A DNA stretch of 64,000 bases, from assembly GCA_947561585.1 (NCBI GenBank), contig CANNZV010000264.1, positions 336,009-400,008 of the forward strand, in the 5' to 3' direction. Shown here piece by piece: positions 53,681 to 64,000 of the stretch; positions within the stretch are counted from its first letter, which is position 1; each line of letters begins with the position of its first letter. The notes under the pieces were generated by a model, which made no database searches, was not told where the DNA came from, and was given only the letters and a program-made list of their open reading frames with translations. A program made the translations under genes and the position numbers. Source of the DNA: Caprella mutica (Eukaryota > Arthropoda > Malacostraca > Amphipoda > Caprellidae).

Positions 53681-55459
53681 AGATTTAAAGATCAGACCCT
53701 TCCAATAATCTAGAAGTGAAGTATGAATTATTTGGCATGATGAAGATGGTCATCAATGGGAAAAAAACAAAGAAAGGTAGATATTACATTTACTATGGGC
53801 AAAATATGAAAAACCCATACGTAATATAGATATTCCTTTATAAAATGAAACTAACTAGAATAGTATCACATATTCTGTTAACTAGAAAAAAATTAAATAA
53901 GTTTCAAGTTCAATTTATCTCTTTATGTTGTCCCACACATAGTTGACTCATATAAAATATAATATTTTTTTATTGCCCTCTAGCTTCACTGATGCCATGT
54001 TAAGAACATTTGGAAAATGAAACTCGTTACACTTGAATCTTCGCCTAACATCAATATTTCGTATTTATCTTTTTCATCACATTGGATTTTTCAACAGAAT
54101 ACTTTTTAGAAGTCGCATCAAACTCTACAAGAGCATAAACCTTCATTTCCAAGGTTTTCGGTAGAGGTGTGAGTTCATCAAGCGAATATCTTCGTCCATT
54201 TCTTCAGACGAATAGAGCAGTTACAGTAGATTAAGAATTCTGTATCAGACCAAGAACAAGAGTTTACAGGCCATATATGGATACTTTTTGAGGTCATTTC
54301 GAAGGTCTTATCTTTTTAGTGACACCGGGAAAATGCTTTTCTTTCTCTGGTGTATCCGTTGCAATCATGCTGCGTCCTTTTCTTTTATTAAGTGAAATTT
54401 GTTTTCTATGCAGTGCTTTGTGATGACCTCAGATTACTACAACCCTTGACCATGGTTGAAAGTCCAGCTTCAGCTGGAAGTTCTGTTTTCACAAGAAGCT
54501 CTGAAGCTACAGTTCATGTTATTTTATCAAAAATAGATATTTATTGAATCATATGGAATAACTAGACAGTTTAATTGGCAATAGGGCACTGTCCCATTGT
54601 TGAGTACAGATGGAACCAACTGGAGGCCTGTGAATTGTTCTGCTGACGCAGTAGCCACCAGACATACTTTGATGGTGTCATGAGATTGTGTATAATAAAA
54701 ATAAGCTTTGAATGTCACAGATGAAAATTTAAATATTTCCATACGGTCATACCTTGGTGAATAGACAAAAATTAATAATAGAAATAAAGGCTGGAACAAA
54801 TAGATAAAAAATACATACGTTGATTCAAGTTGAGTTTACATTCTAAATTCCAACCAAAAGAGGGCAATGATAATTTTATCTGTATTTAACTATTGTTGAA
54901 GCTGAATTGAGAAATTTACGATGTGTTTCATTCCAGCTCGATTCATGGACTTGATGTCTCTCCTATTGAAGATCTCTCCCATTCATTCAACTTAGTGATG
55001 TGTAGGGTTGTGACAATATGCACAGCATATTGTCAACTTAGTGATTTGGCACTCGACAAACAATTGTAAACAATTCATTAAACCATCAGGAAAAGAAACT
55101 TCTCTAGGGGTTAAGTTTTAATAAAACACAATCTACCGTAGCATCTTTATTGAATAAGTTATGTTTAAAATAGAACAATAACGTCAATATTCTGTTTTAA
55201 TATCATTAATTTAAACCTGGCAGTAGATTGTGCAATGCAAAACTATATTAATGTTCTAATCTGTTTTATTATACAATAGAAAGTCTAGTCAGTAAAGGAA
55301 GTCTTCTGACAATCCTATTATAATTACGTGAGACAATTACATGGCAAAAAACAACAAAAAGAGAGACGGGCTGATAGCTTACAGAATGAATCTTCTGAAT
55401 GATTATGTTAATTATGTTGTCTATTGCCATTGAATACATTTATGAATTCTGTTGTTTCT
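53681..55459. other. Gene-free stretch
   Basis: No recognisable gene; a 90-codon minus frame (54527-54799) shows no domain. A short perfect hairpin TGACAATATG...CATATTGTCA is at 55012-55036. Confidence 0.4.
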
Positions 55460-55465
55460 TTTATT
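55460..55465 (-). terminator. Polyadenylation signal of the zinc-finger gene
   Basis: AATAAA on the minus strand about 50 nt after the stop codon at 55516. Confidence 0.5.
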
Positions 55466-55515
55466 ACAACCCATATTAGAAAATGCTCTATGACAAAATT
55501 TGCAAATATATGGCT

Positions 55516-56868
55516 TCACTCTGTGTGAATTTTTCTTCTGTGTATTGTTACGGAACTTTTACGAGAAAACGTTTTATTACAAATATCACAGCTGAATGGC
55601 TTTTCACCTGTGTGAATTCTTTTATGTCGAACTACATCACTTTTATTTCTAAATGTTTTATTACAAATATCACAGATAAATTGCTTTTTACCTGTGTGAA
55701 TTCTTTGGTGAATTATCATAGCACTTTTATCATTGAATGTTTTATTACAAATATCACAGCTAAATGGCTTTTCACCTGTGTGAATTCTCATATGTTTAAC
55801 CACATCACTTTTATTATTAAATGTTTTTTCACAAATGTCACAGCACAATGACTTTTCACCTGTGTGAATTTTTTGGTGAATATCCATATTACTCTTTTGA
55901 GTGAAAGTTTTATTACAAATATCACAGATGAATGGCTTTTCTCCTGTATGAATTCTTGTATGTTTATCCTTGTTACTTTTATTACTGAATGTTTTATTAC
56001 AAATATCACAGCTGAATTGCTTTTCACCTGTGTGAATTCTTGTGTGTACACTCATGCTACTTTTAGTACGGAAGGTTTTATTACAAATATCACAGCTGAA
56101 TTGCTTTTCACCTGTGTGAATTCTTGTGTGTACACTCATGCTACTTTTAGTACGGAAGGTTTTATTACAAATATCACAGCTGAATGGCTTTTCACCTGTG
56201 TGAATTCTGATATGTTTAACCACACCACTTTTATTGATAAAAGTTTTATTACAAATATCACAGCTATATGGCTTTCTACCTTTGTGAATTCTCTCATGAT
56301 GGATAAGATTGTTCTTATGTTTGAATCTTTTATCACAAATTTTACAAATATAAGACCTTTCAGTAGCATGAATTCTTTGATGCATACTGCTATCACTTTC
56401 AGTGTGACATTTTCTATTACAAACATCACTATTCACTTTTCTTTCACTGCAAGACTTTCCATTATCCAAATCTTCAGAAGTTTTTAATCTAATAGAACTG
56501 CTCTCACAATCTTTCAAGTGTGTGGATAATTTACTAGGAGAATTATGTAGATATTTATCAATTGGATGCTCCATCTTCTGGTCACCAGAATAGTTATTTG
56601 ATGATTCCATTTCATTGTTTGTACAAATTGATTCTGTTGGCCATGAATGTTCCTGTTCATCCAAACTCTCTTCTTTAATGGTAATATCATCTTCTGAATT
56701 CTCATTGTCTGTGATATTAGAAACGTGTTCACTATTAGACAAACCATTAATATCTCTATTTGAAAAATCTGGCTTAATGTCTTCCTCTTTCACCAAATAG
56801 ATCACATTACAAGGATCAGCTACAACAGCCTCTTCAGATGAGTTGGGACTTTGAACTTCAGATTCCAT
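55516..56868 (-). CDS. C2H2 zinc-finger protein, 450 aa
   Basis: The start is the ATG at 56868, directly after CTCCTTATTGCAG, a strong splice acceptor; a noncoding or short coding upstream exon is therefore likely. The N-terminal 155 residues are acidic and Ser/Asn-rich without a recognised ZAD, SCAN or BTB domain. There follow one degenerate finger (CNRKC...HQRIH) and ten regular C2H2 fingers with TGEKP-type linkers, from about residue 173 to the C-terminus (end RRKIHTE, TGA stop). Fingers 4 and 5 of the series are identical in protein and DNA. Such proteins bind DNA in the nucleus; the target is unknown. The frame is fully intact, so it is probably a real gene. Confidence 0.88.
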   Translation of the reverse strand: MESEVQSPNSSEEAVVADPCNVIYLVKEEDIKPDFSNRDINGLSNSEHVSNITDNENSEDDITIKEESLDEQEHSWPTESICTNNEMESSNNYSGDQKMEHPIDKYLHNSPSKLSTHLKDCESSSIRLKTSEDLDNGKSCSERKVNSDVCNRKCHTESDSSMHQRIHATERSYICKICDKRFKHKNNLIHHERIHKGRKPYSCDICNKTFINKSGVVKHIRIHTGEKPFSCDICNKTFRTKSSMSVHTRIHTGEKQFSCDICNKTFRTKSSMSVHTRIHTGEKQFSCDICNKTFSNKSNKDKHTRIHTGEKPFICDICNKTFTQKSNMDIHQKIHTGEKSLCCDICEKTFNNKSDVVKHMRIHTGEKPFSCDICNKTFNDKSAMIIHQRIHTGKKQFICDICNKTFRNKSDVVRHKRIHTGEKPFSCDICNKTFSRKSSVTIHRRKIHTE

Positions 56869-57783
56869 CTGCAATAAGGAGAAGGCATTTGTAAAGACGT
56901 AACTAGCATTAACAATTCTTCATAAATAATTTCAATCATATTCATATATTTAATGTTCATTAGTTCTTTAATATTAATACGCCATAGTGTGATGTAATGA
57001 TTTGATATAGTTAGTACGTCATTAGTATGTCACTATAAATGTAAGCTTTGTAGAATGAACGAGTTAGTTCGCAGGTAGCAACCGTGCAGTCAACATCCTC
57101 TAATCACAGATCGCAAGTAGCGCCAGTCTAGTCAACATCTTCTGATCAGTCTTGCAGTTAACTCCTCGATCATAGACACCAACTAAAGTTTCGTTAAGTA
57201 ACAACGATAGTACTTGTGATAAAACGAGAAGATTTTTAACACTTTGAAGTGAAAGATCACCAGTTACTGCATGGTAGGCATATACCCAGTCAGAAATTCT
57301 ACACAGACGAACAAGAGGAGCTGAGGAGGAATAAAAAAGATAAGTCATCCAATACTTTTTGATATTATTAAGTTATTAATTTTCCCAGTGCAGACGATTA
57401 TCTTATTAGTAGAATATAATCAGTACAAATTTTTTTTTCAAAACGATTGATTAAATAAGTCATAGATAAAGTAGAATATATGGCGATTTTTTTTAATGAA
57501 AAGATAACATATGATATGATCTTATTATTCAAAATGAAGGAAGAGAGAGAGAGAGAGTTCTTGAAGTTAATGTGTTGTTAGGAGGCAAATTTATAGCAAT
57601 TAAGTATGAGTTAAATAAGAATATGGCAACTGTCAGTTTGACTCAATTTGTAATGAAACCATTAAGTAGGTATAAAGTAGACGGGAGAATGAAAAAAAAG
57701 TACAATGTTTAAGTGAGTGATTAGAGACGGTGGTTATTTGTGATACTCCGTGCATGTCACATTAAAATTAGGGTTAAATGAAG

Positions 57784-58097
57784 TTTGTGGTAAGCTGAAA
57801 CCATGGAGAAAGTTAATTTTTCTCAGGTAAGTTTTCGGTAAGCTGAAACCGTATAGTAGTTTGTGGTAAACTGAAACCATGGAGAAAGTTAATTTTTCTC
57901 AGGTAAGTTTTCGGTAAGCTGAAACCGTATAGTAGTTTGTGGTAAACTGAAACCATGGAGAAAGTTTGATTTTCTCAGGAAAGTTTTCGGTAGAACTGAA
58001 ACCGTAATGTATAGTTCGTGGAAAAGCTGAAACCACAGATTCAGAGAAAGTTTGATTTTCTCAAATGAGTTATAGCGGTATGTGAAACCGTAAAGTG
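57784..58097. repeat. 76-bp tandem repeat with splice-donor-like core
   Basis: About four units. Units 1 and 2 (57784, 57860) are almost identical and contain CTCAGGTAAGT; units 3 and 4 are diverged. Each has GCTGAAACC twice. Confidence 0.9.
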
Positions 58098-60048
58098 AAT
58101 TAATGAGGTTCGATTGAGGGTCGAACAAGTTAATTAAAAAATATTATGAGTAACCAGTGTGATATGGGTTAAGGGTTAATAACAATAACGCAAAAGTGCG
58201 ATTAAAGAAACTACTATGACGCTGAGTAGTGCAGTAGAGATGTATGCATGTGATTAGTAAAGTCAGTGTATCTACTGTACCAGTGGATAGAATAGTAGGG
58301 ATTGCTATTTTAAAAGATTAAATGTTGCTAGTGACGGATAAATGTCATTTTGTAATAATTTATCTTGCGAAAAAGCAGTTGTCATCTAGGAATTTTCAGA
58401 CAGTAGACATTGTTGACAGTTCAAAATGTCTGAGTCAGTTAATAAATAGACAACCGGTGATCCAAGTAAGTATCACGGTGTAAGAACATGAATGTGAGAA
58501 GTAAGAATGGGTCAGCATAAAGAATAAAAGCAGACATGGTTACACGAAAGGAAATGTGTGTGGAATAAAATAATATCACAATGCAAAAGAGTGATAGATG
58601 TTTTATTCAGTTTATAGGATAAAAGAGTATTGCATCGATCAGCAATATTAATGAGACATTAATCAGCAAAAATGATGAGACTATAAATTAACTTACGTCT
58701 ATATTTAAAATATCAATGATTTAAATATTATGAATTCGCAAAGAAAATGAAATTAATACTGAAGAGTGAATTTGAAAATAAGTAATCACTATGGGTGATT
58801 AATAAATTATAATACAAAATGATTATGCCAGGGGTCACAAATGTTAATATTTTCTCTGTTTACAGAATTCAAAAAACGAAGAAAGAAGAACGGACAGCAG
58901 AGGAACCATCACAGTGGTCCCATATCAAAAAGATGGAGAACGCAGATCCAACAGTTGCTGATAAGTCAGGCACGTAACGCTAGGAAGGACACCTACCTCA
59001 TCGAAGGAGTCAAGAAACAAAAAGAACCACATATCCACACAACCACATACCACATATAAGTTATCAAGAACTTTAATAGCTTTTTAAACAAAAAGCACCG
59101 ACGTAGCATTTTAATTATTATTTTAATTGATGACTCAGCTTGTTTATTTAATAGAAGTACGCGGTCTATTAGGTGAACATATGAATTGAATACAGATGAA
59201 TTAATTTTCATACTGTGAATATTTGTGAATATTTAGAAATAAATGTTTTTTTCATTTTGAAATACTTATTAGATTTTGATTACTAGAAAATTTTAGAATC
59301 AAAATAAATTAGGAATTTGCAGGAATGAACTATTTTTAGATTAATATACATAAATGAAATGGTTATTTTCAACTAATTTGCAGTAAAATATTAAACGAAC
59401 TTCAAATTTTTCTGAAGAAAGAATTTAATAGTAATATGTTTATTAAAAATATTTTTTTTAACAAATTTATAATCATGTCAGAAAACGTCAAAATTGTTAA
59501 TTTATGAATAATCGAGGAACATTGTTTAATTTTAGTGTGACACTTAATATTTGTTTGGAAAATAAAATAATTTTATTAAAATTAACGTAAAAAAATGAAT
59601 TGAATGTTTGTTTGAAACAAATTAAATTTTACAAGTTAAATTGAAATAATTTTTTTTATGGTTTAAAGCAAAAATGTCACAATATGTTAAGTTCAGTTTT
59701 GATGTGTATTCATACTAGTTTTGATGTTAAATGTAAGTTTGAAATTTTTTATATACATAATATAATTTATTTTTTAGATTTCTGAAGACTCTATTCAATA
59801 TCGACATTCAGAAATAAAAAGAGGGGAAGAAAGGAATTAAACCATTAATAAATGTTTAAAACTCTTGCAGTTATAGGTTTGATGTTTATGATTGTTCAAT
59901 TTGAATTTTAGAATTTTTCAATTTGAGATTTAATGTTTTGAATTTTAGGATTGATTAAAATGGGATTTATGTTTTTAAATTTTAGAATTGTTTGATTGAA
60001 AATGAAGTTTTGAAATAAATATTTTAAAAAATAATTTTCAATTTAAAT

Positions 60049-60062
60049 GGAAGGGGGAGATA
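60049..60062 (+). promoter_or_regulatory. Polypurine tract of the damaged LTR element
   Basis: GGAAGGGGGAGATA directly before the TG of the right LTR; the usual plus-strand primer position. Confidence 0.7.
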
Positions 60063-60387
60063 TGTGATGTAATGATTTGATATAGTTAGTACGTCATTAG
60101 TATGTCACTATAAATGTAAGCTTTGTAGAATGAACGAGTTAGTTCGCAGGGAGTTACCATTTGGCTCGCATGAGATTAACATCTAAATCTCAAGTCCTTA
60201 GTTTACGAGACAAATATTTGTGAGTGCTTAGTGAAGTGCATTGTGTAATAATTATTGCTTGATCTATAAATACAATCCCTTTTGAGTTATATTAAATAAA
60301 GTGTTATTTAACCTAAATACGTTTGAGCATTGACCATAGGCCTGAGGTCGGAACCATATAAGCAAGTTGGTTCTAGGGCATGTCAAT

Positions 60388-60555
60388 GACTCGCAGAGCT
60401 GGGCGTTCCGCAAGAATGTTCGCGAACCTTTATTCGCGAACCGGTTCGGACTGGAAAATGGGTTCGGACATTCGGATTCGGAACCTCTTCAAAAACGGTT
60501 CGGACTTCAGTGTTCGGAACGTCTTTTTCGCAAGTCCGAACCTCCGTACCCGGGG
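60388..60555. repeat. GAACCGGTTCGGA-rich hAT-like end fragment
   Basis: CAGAGCTGGGCGTTCC start resembles hAT termini. It is followed by dense TTCGCGAAC and GGTTCGGA variants (subterminal repeats). No matching right end in the window. Confidence 0.45.
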
Positions 60556-60718
60556 AAAACTGACCTGTTCATTTAATTATTTTACGTTCTGAACATGTAC
60601 CGTACCTCTCGGCTACTATTATATACCTAGGTTTCTGCTTAACACTGAAGCGAAGAACATGTTGAAATTTTAGTTTAAATGTATTACACACTCTTTATAT
60701 GTTTAATGTTAACTTCCT

Positions 60719-60997
60719 GTTAGACTAGCTCAGCTATATTAAATTACCTATTATTTAAATAACAATGTATTACTTATATGAGAAACGGACTTAAGGTTTA
60801 AAGTCCATTACAGTTCCGGCGCGTGTTAAATAACACCGCATGTAAATTCTTAAGTTAGTCGGTTCTTTACTTTACTCAGTGAGAGATGTGTACCACTCAT
60901 CTCTCCAATAGACTTCTCTCTGTATAACATATTACTCTTTAAATAAACTCTATGTCTTAACGTTGTTAACCCACTGTAATTTAACCTAATTCTAACA
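60719..60997 (+). repeat. Copia 5' LTR, 279 bp
   Basis: Starts TGTTAGA and ends TCTAACA (inverted ends), immediately before the primer site. It contains GAGAGATG...CATCTCTCC as a small hairpin. Confidence 0.85.
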
Positions 60998-61012
60998 GGT
61001 TATGGGCCCAGT
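60998..61012 (+). promoter_or_regulatory. Copia primer-binding site, half-tRNA type
   Basis: GGTTATGGGCCCAGT, one base-step after the LTR. As in Drosophila copia, this is not complementary to a tRNA 3' CCA end but to the anticodon-side end of a cleaved initiator tRNA-Met (established for copia; inferred here). Confidence 0.8.
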
Positions 61013-61470
61013 GAACGATAAGAGTTTATAAATCAAATTATGTTTAAACAAGTTAGAAGTTTATTACATTAATCAATAAAAACGAAGTGCAGTGAAAAAG
61101 TGTTAAACTAAATGAAACATATACGCACGAACGTTTGTGTAAGCATATCGTGTTAATGCGCTAATGAGGTCGATTATATTGACTGCTCTAGCGAAAATGT
61201 ACTTGTTTTTATAGTATAATTATTTACTATTTGAGCGGAAGAGGTATCAAGAGAGGTCACAAATTACCTTTAAATCTGTGACCTTATCCTTTGGTAAACA
61301 GTCTTTCAACAAAAGGTTCTTGCGAACTAAGACTTGTGTTGCTGTTCCAATTGAATATTAATAATTATATTCAGTGAAGTTATTCTTTTGAATTAGAATA
61401 ATTTTAAAACATCAATTCAGTTAAACAGTAAATCAATTTAACTGCTTTGTTTGTTTATGTTTGTTAAGTA

Positions 61471-62529
61471 TTGAATGATAATAAATACTTTGAAAACATG
61501 TCTTCAAATAAGTTACCGGGGATTGTTCCCCTAGACGGAAATAATTACCCCACATGGAGGGTACAAATGAAGATGTATCTCTTAAGAGAAAAACTGATAG
61601 ATTTTGCTGATGGATCTAAACCAGTTCCAATAGATTCCGCTTCAACTGAGGTTAAAGCTGCCTATGCTAATAACAAGAATAAAGCTCTGGCAGATATAGT
61701 ACTATCTATTTCACCGGATCAATTGTACTTAGTTGGACAACCCACGGATCCACACGCTGTCTGGACCACCCTTCAAGAAACGTTTCAGAAAAACACGTGG
61801 GCGAACAAATTTCGTCTGAAGAAGATGCTTTACAACTTAAAATTGAAGTCTCCCGAACTACTCAACTCCCATTTGAAAGAACTAACTGAAGTTTTTCAAG
61901 AGCTGGCCTTGTTAAATCAAGGGATCAGTGAAGAGGATAAAGTTATTTGTCTCCTATCATCACTACCAGAGCCGTTTGAAGTGCTTGTTACCGCACTTGA
62001 AGCACAGACAGACATCCCTACCTGGATTACCGTAGCTGACACACTCCGGAGAGAAGCTGAAAAGTTGAGTATTAAATCCAATGATGCTTTGGCATTATCA
62101 AATACTCAGATTAATGCTACACTAAATAAACAGTCAATCAAGTGCCATTTTTGCAAAAAATTGGGACACGTGAAGAAAGACTGCTTTAAATTTAAACGGT
62201 ATTCTCAAACTAACAGAACTCAAAACCAGCCAAATGGTGTAAATGTAAGTCATATAGAACTTAATCACACAATGTATGCTAATGATATCGCTCTTTGTAA
62301 CAAATATGCCGACAGTAATATTTGGATAATAGATTCAGGCTCTTCATCACACATGAGTGGTGATAAAAATTTATGTAAAGATTTTGCAAATATTAGCAAA
62401 CCTATCAATGTTAAAGTAGGTAATGGAAATGTTTTGCAAGCTATTTCACTAGGAAATGTTTCTGTTATTGTGAATATACCAGGTGGTGGAAGTAGAAAAT
62501 GTACAATAAATACCAAATCTAGCTTTTAA
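61471..62529 (+). pseudogene. Copia gag and protease part
   Basis: A frame of 352 codons. Gag: LDGNNYPTWRVQMKMYL near residues 21-37; WTTLQETFQ near 98-106; zinc knuckle CHFCKKLGHVKKDC near 228-241; then the protease site IIDSGSSSHMSG near 289-300. A start at 61498 (MSSNKLPG) is as likely as 61471. The frame shifts near 62520, before the integrase part. Gag packages element RNA; protease cleaves the polyprotein. Confidence 0.88.
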
Positions 62530-62539
62530 TCTACTATCA

Positions 62540-64000
62540 GTGTCAAAAATGACAAGTAATAATAAATCTATTATTTTTGAAAATGACAAATGTAAAATAT
62601 TGAACGAAAATAAAGAGCTAATTGCTGAGGCTAACTGTGTTGGTCAACTCTATTATCTAAATACTTTAGTACATAAAGCTGCAGTAACTGTTGATCAAAA
62701 TAAAGTAAACCTTCTAGGGCATAGAAGGCTCGGTCATATAGGTAACGATAACTTGACTAAAATGATCCGAACTAAATCAGTAAATGGTCTGGATAGTAAA
62801 TTAAAAGCTATAGAAGGTGTGTGTGAACACTGCTGTAATGGGAAAATGCATAAAATACCTTTTTCTACAAGCATTAAGAAAAATTGTAAACCTCTTGATT
62901 TAATCCACACAGATGTCTGAGGGAAAATTACTCCCACTTCCAGGGGTAATAATTCATATTTTCTGACCTTTATTGATCATGCTACTCGATACTCCTGGAT
63001 ATATGTTATTGCCCATAAGAGTGATGTGTTTCAGAAGTTTTTGGAATGGAAAGCTATGGTTGAAAATATTTATGAAAGGAAAATTAAAACCTTGCAGTCA
63101 GATAATGGAGGAGAATATACCTCAAATAAGTTTGAATCATATTTACGAAATGAAGGTATAATTCACCAGAAATCTATTCCTAAAACTCCTGAACAAAATG
63201 GGTTAGCTGAAAGATTTAATAGAACTATTATGGAAAAAGTTAGATGTATGTTATCTGATTCAGGAATTGATAAGGAATTCTGGGGTGAAGCACTATATAC
63301 TGCAAATTATCTAAATAATAGATGCATTAATTCATTTTTAGTAAATAAAACTCCATATGAAGCTTTAAATCTTAGAAAACCCAACATCGGTCATAAAATA
63401 GTTTTTGGATGCACAGGGTATGCGCATATTTCTCGAGATGAACGATCAAAATTAGAAAATAAAGCTACCAAATGTCTGTTTATTGGCTATGGCACAGTTA
63501 CTAAAGGGTATAAGATGTATGATGTTGAATCTAAAAGAATCTTCTTTTCCAGGAATGTAACCTTTGATGAATCAATTTCATCTAAGATTGAGAACCCTCA
63601 ACTGATTGAGACTCCTACCTCTCCACTGGTGTTCCCTTCAGAAGATTCAGAACCTGCTGGGCCTGAGAACCAAACTCCTGACAATAATCCTCCCTGATGC
63701 GCAACCTGTACCAGCTATCAGTCCTGATGAGGATCTTAGACGATCGTCTAGAATTCGTCGAGCTCCTATTAGATATGGTAGTTGGGATTATAGCCATGAT
63801 CAGTTTGAGGAGGAGGAGGGTTTATTAGTAAATGGGAATATCAATATCGAGCCTAGGTCGGTATCTGAGGCTCTTAATAGCGGTTCTGAATCCTCTAAAT
63901 GGAAACATGCCATGGAGAGGGAATTAAATGCTTTTGAGAAACATAAAGTTTTTGAACTCGTAAAACCTACCTCAGATTTAAACATAATTAAATCTAAATG
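62540..64000 (+). pseudogene. Copia integrase and reverse transcriptase start
   Basis: 62540-62920: integrase zinc site (HRRLGHIGN ... CEHCCNGK), broken by TGA at 62918 after IHTDV. 62921-63697: FLTFIDHATRYSW, LQSDNGGEYTS (catalytic Asp) and PEQNGLAERFNRTI (catalytic Glu), EFWGEALYTANYL, then the GYKMYDV segment. A further frame change near 63695 leads to RRSSRIRRAP and WKHAMERELNAFEKHKVFEL, the entry to reverse transcriptase, cut by the window end. Confidence 0.9.

Larger units (their letters stand above)
56988..60334 (+). mobile_element. Damaged LTR retroelement
   Basis: An 88-bp direct repeat beginning TGTGATGTAATG and ending GTTCGCAGG occurs at 56988-57075 and 60063-60150, identical by eye, and includes CACTATAAATG (TATA-like). 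CATAG flanks the outer ends (56983-56987, 60335-60339). A polypurine tract lies at 60049-60062. The two sides differ after the 88 bp, so the left LTR is rearranged. The interior lacks recognisable gag or pol. It contains a 76-bp repeat array, a GA-microsatellite at 57544-57557, and a short open frame (58841-59059) after an acceptor-like CTGTTTACAG. Confidence 0.6.
60719..64000 (+). mobile_element. Copia LTR retrotransposon, 3' part beyond the window
   Basis: 5' LTR 60719-60997, primer site 60998-61012, gag from 61471, then protease, integrase and the start of reverse transcriptase. Frameshifts near 62520 and 63695 and a stop at 62918-62920 mean that this copy cannot make its polyprotein in one piece. 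The 3' LTR is outside the window, so age cannot be judged. Confidence 0.92.

Noticed and set aside
55864..56487. Plus-strand 207-codon frame across the zinc-finger gene
   Set aside because: Shadow frame produced by the repeated finger codons on the minus strand.

Overview
The window looks like nuclear DNA from an arthropod, most likely an insect. It is AT-rich, has short spliced exons with GT-AG introns, carries very few host genes and is packed with nested transposons. Insect-like elements include an I-type LINE, a BEL/Pao element, and a Copia element whose primer-binding site matches the half-tRNA type of Drosophila copia. The host gene UHRF1 points to an insect that keeps CpG maintenance methylation. 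A hemipteran would fit, but the order cannot be settled from sequence alone.

Layout. 1-415 is a 17-bp satellite. 416-9660 is gene-free and holds MITEs, a SINE/Helitron-like dispersed repeat and a 5'-truncated LINE. 9806-16140 (minus) is a decayed I-type LINE with endonuclease, reverse transcriptase and RNase H, and with two gag modules in ORF1. 18007-29898 (minus) is an apparently complete UHRF1 gene of 15 coding exons (721 aa). Every splice phase closes, and the domains run UBL, tandem Tudor, PHD, SRA, RING. One of its introns is almost filled by a 31-bp minisatellite that copies the exon's own 5' splice site. Its first intron holds a hAT element and GC-rich palindromes. 30000-38140 is a mosaic of nested MITEs, many with perfect 8-bp or TTAA target duplications. 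38143-45917 is an intact BEL/Pao retrotransposon with apparently identical 617-bp LTRs. 46036-55400 is repeat-rich: a split palindrome, a 1.4-kb element with 8-bp duplications, and a Tc1/mariner transposase pseudogene. 55516-56868 (minus) encodes a 450-aa C2H2 zinc-finger protein. 56988-60334 is a damaged LTR element. 60719 to the end is a broken Copia element whose 3' part lies outside the window.

The two host genes are unrelated in position and strand context. UHRF1 would act in the nucleus, recognising hemimethylated CpG (SRA) and histone H3 (Tudor/PHD) and ubiquitinating H3 (RING) to guide the maintenance methyltransferase. The zinc-finger protein is a candidate sequence-specific DNA binder. 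Everything else is mobile DNA or its debris. Exon limits, target-site duplications and repeat alignments were read by eye; no database search was run.
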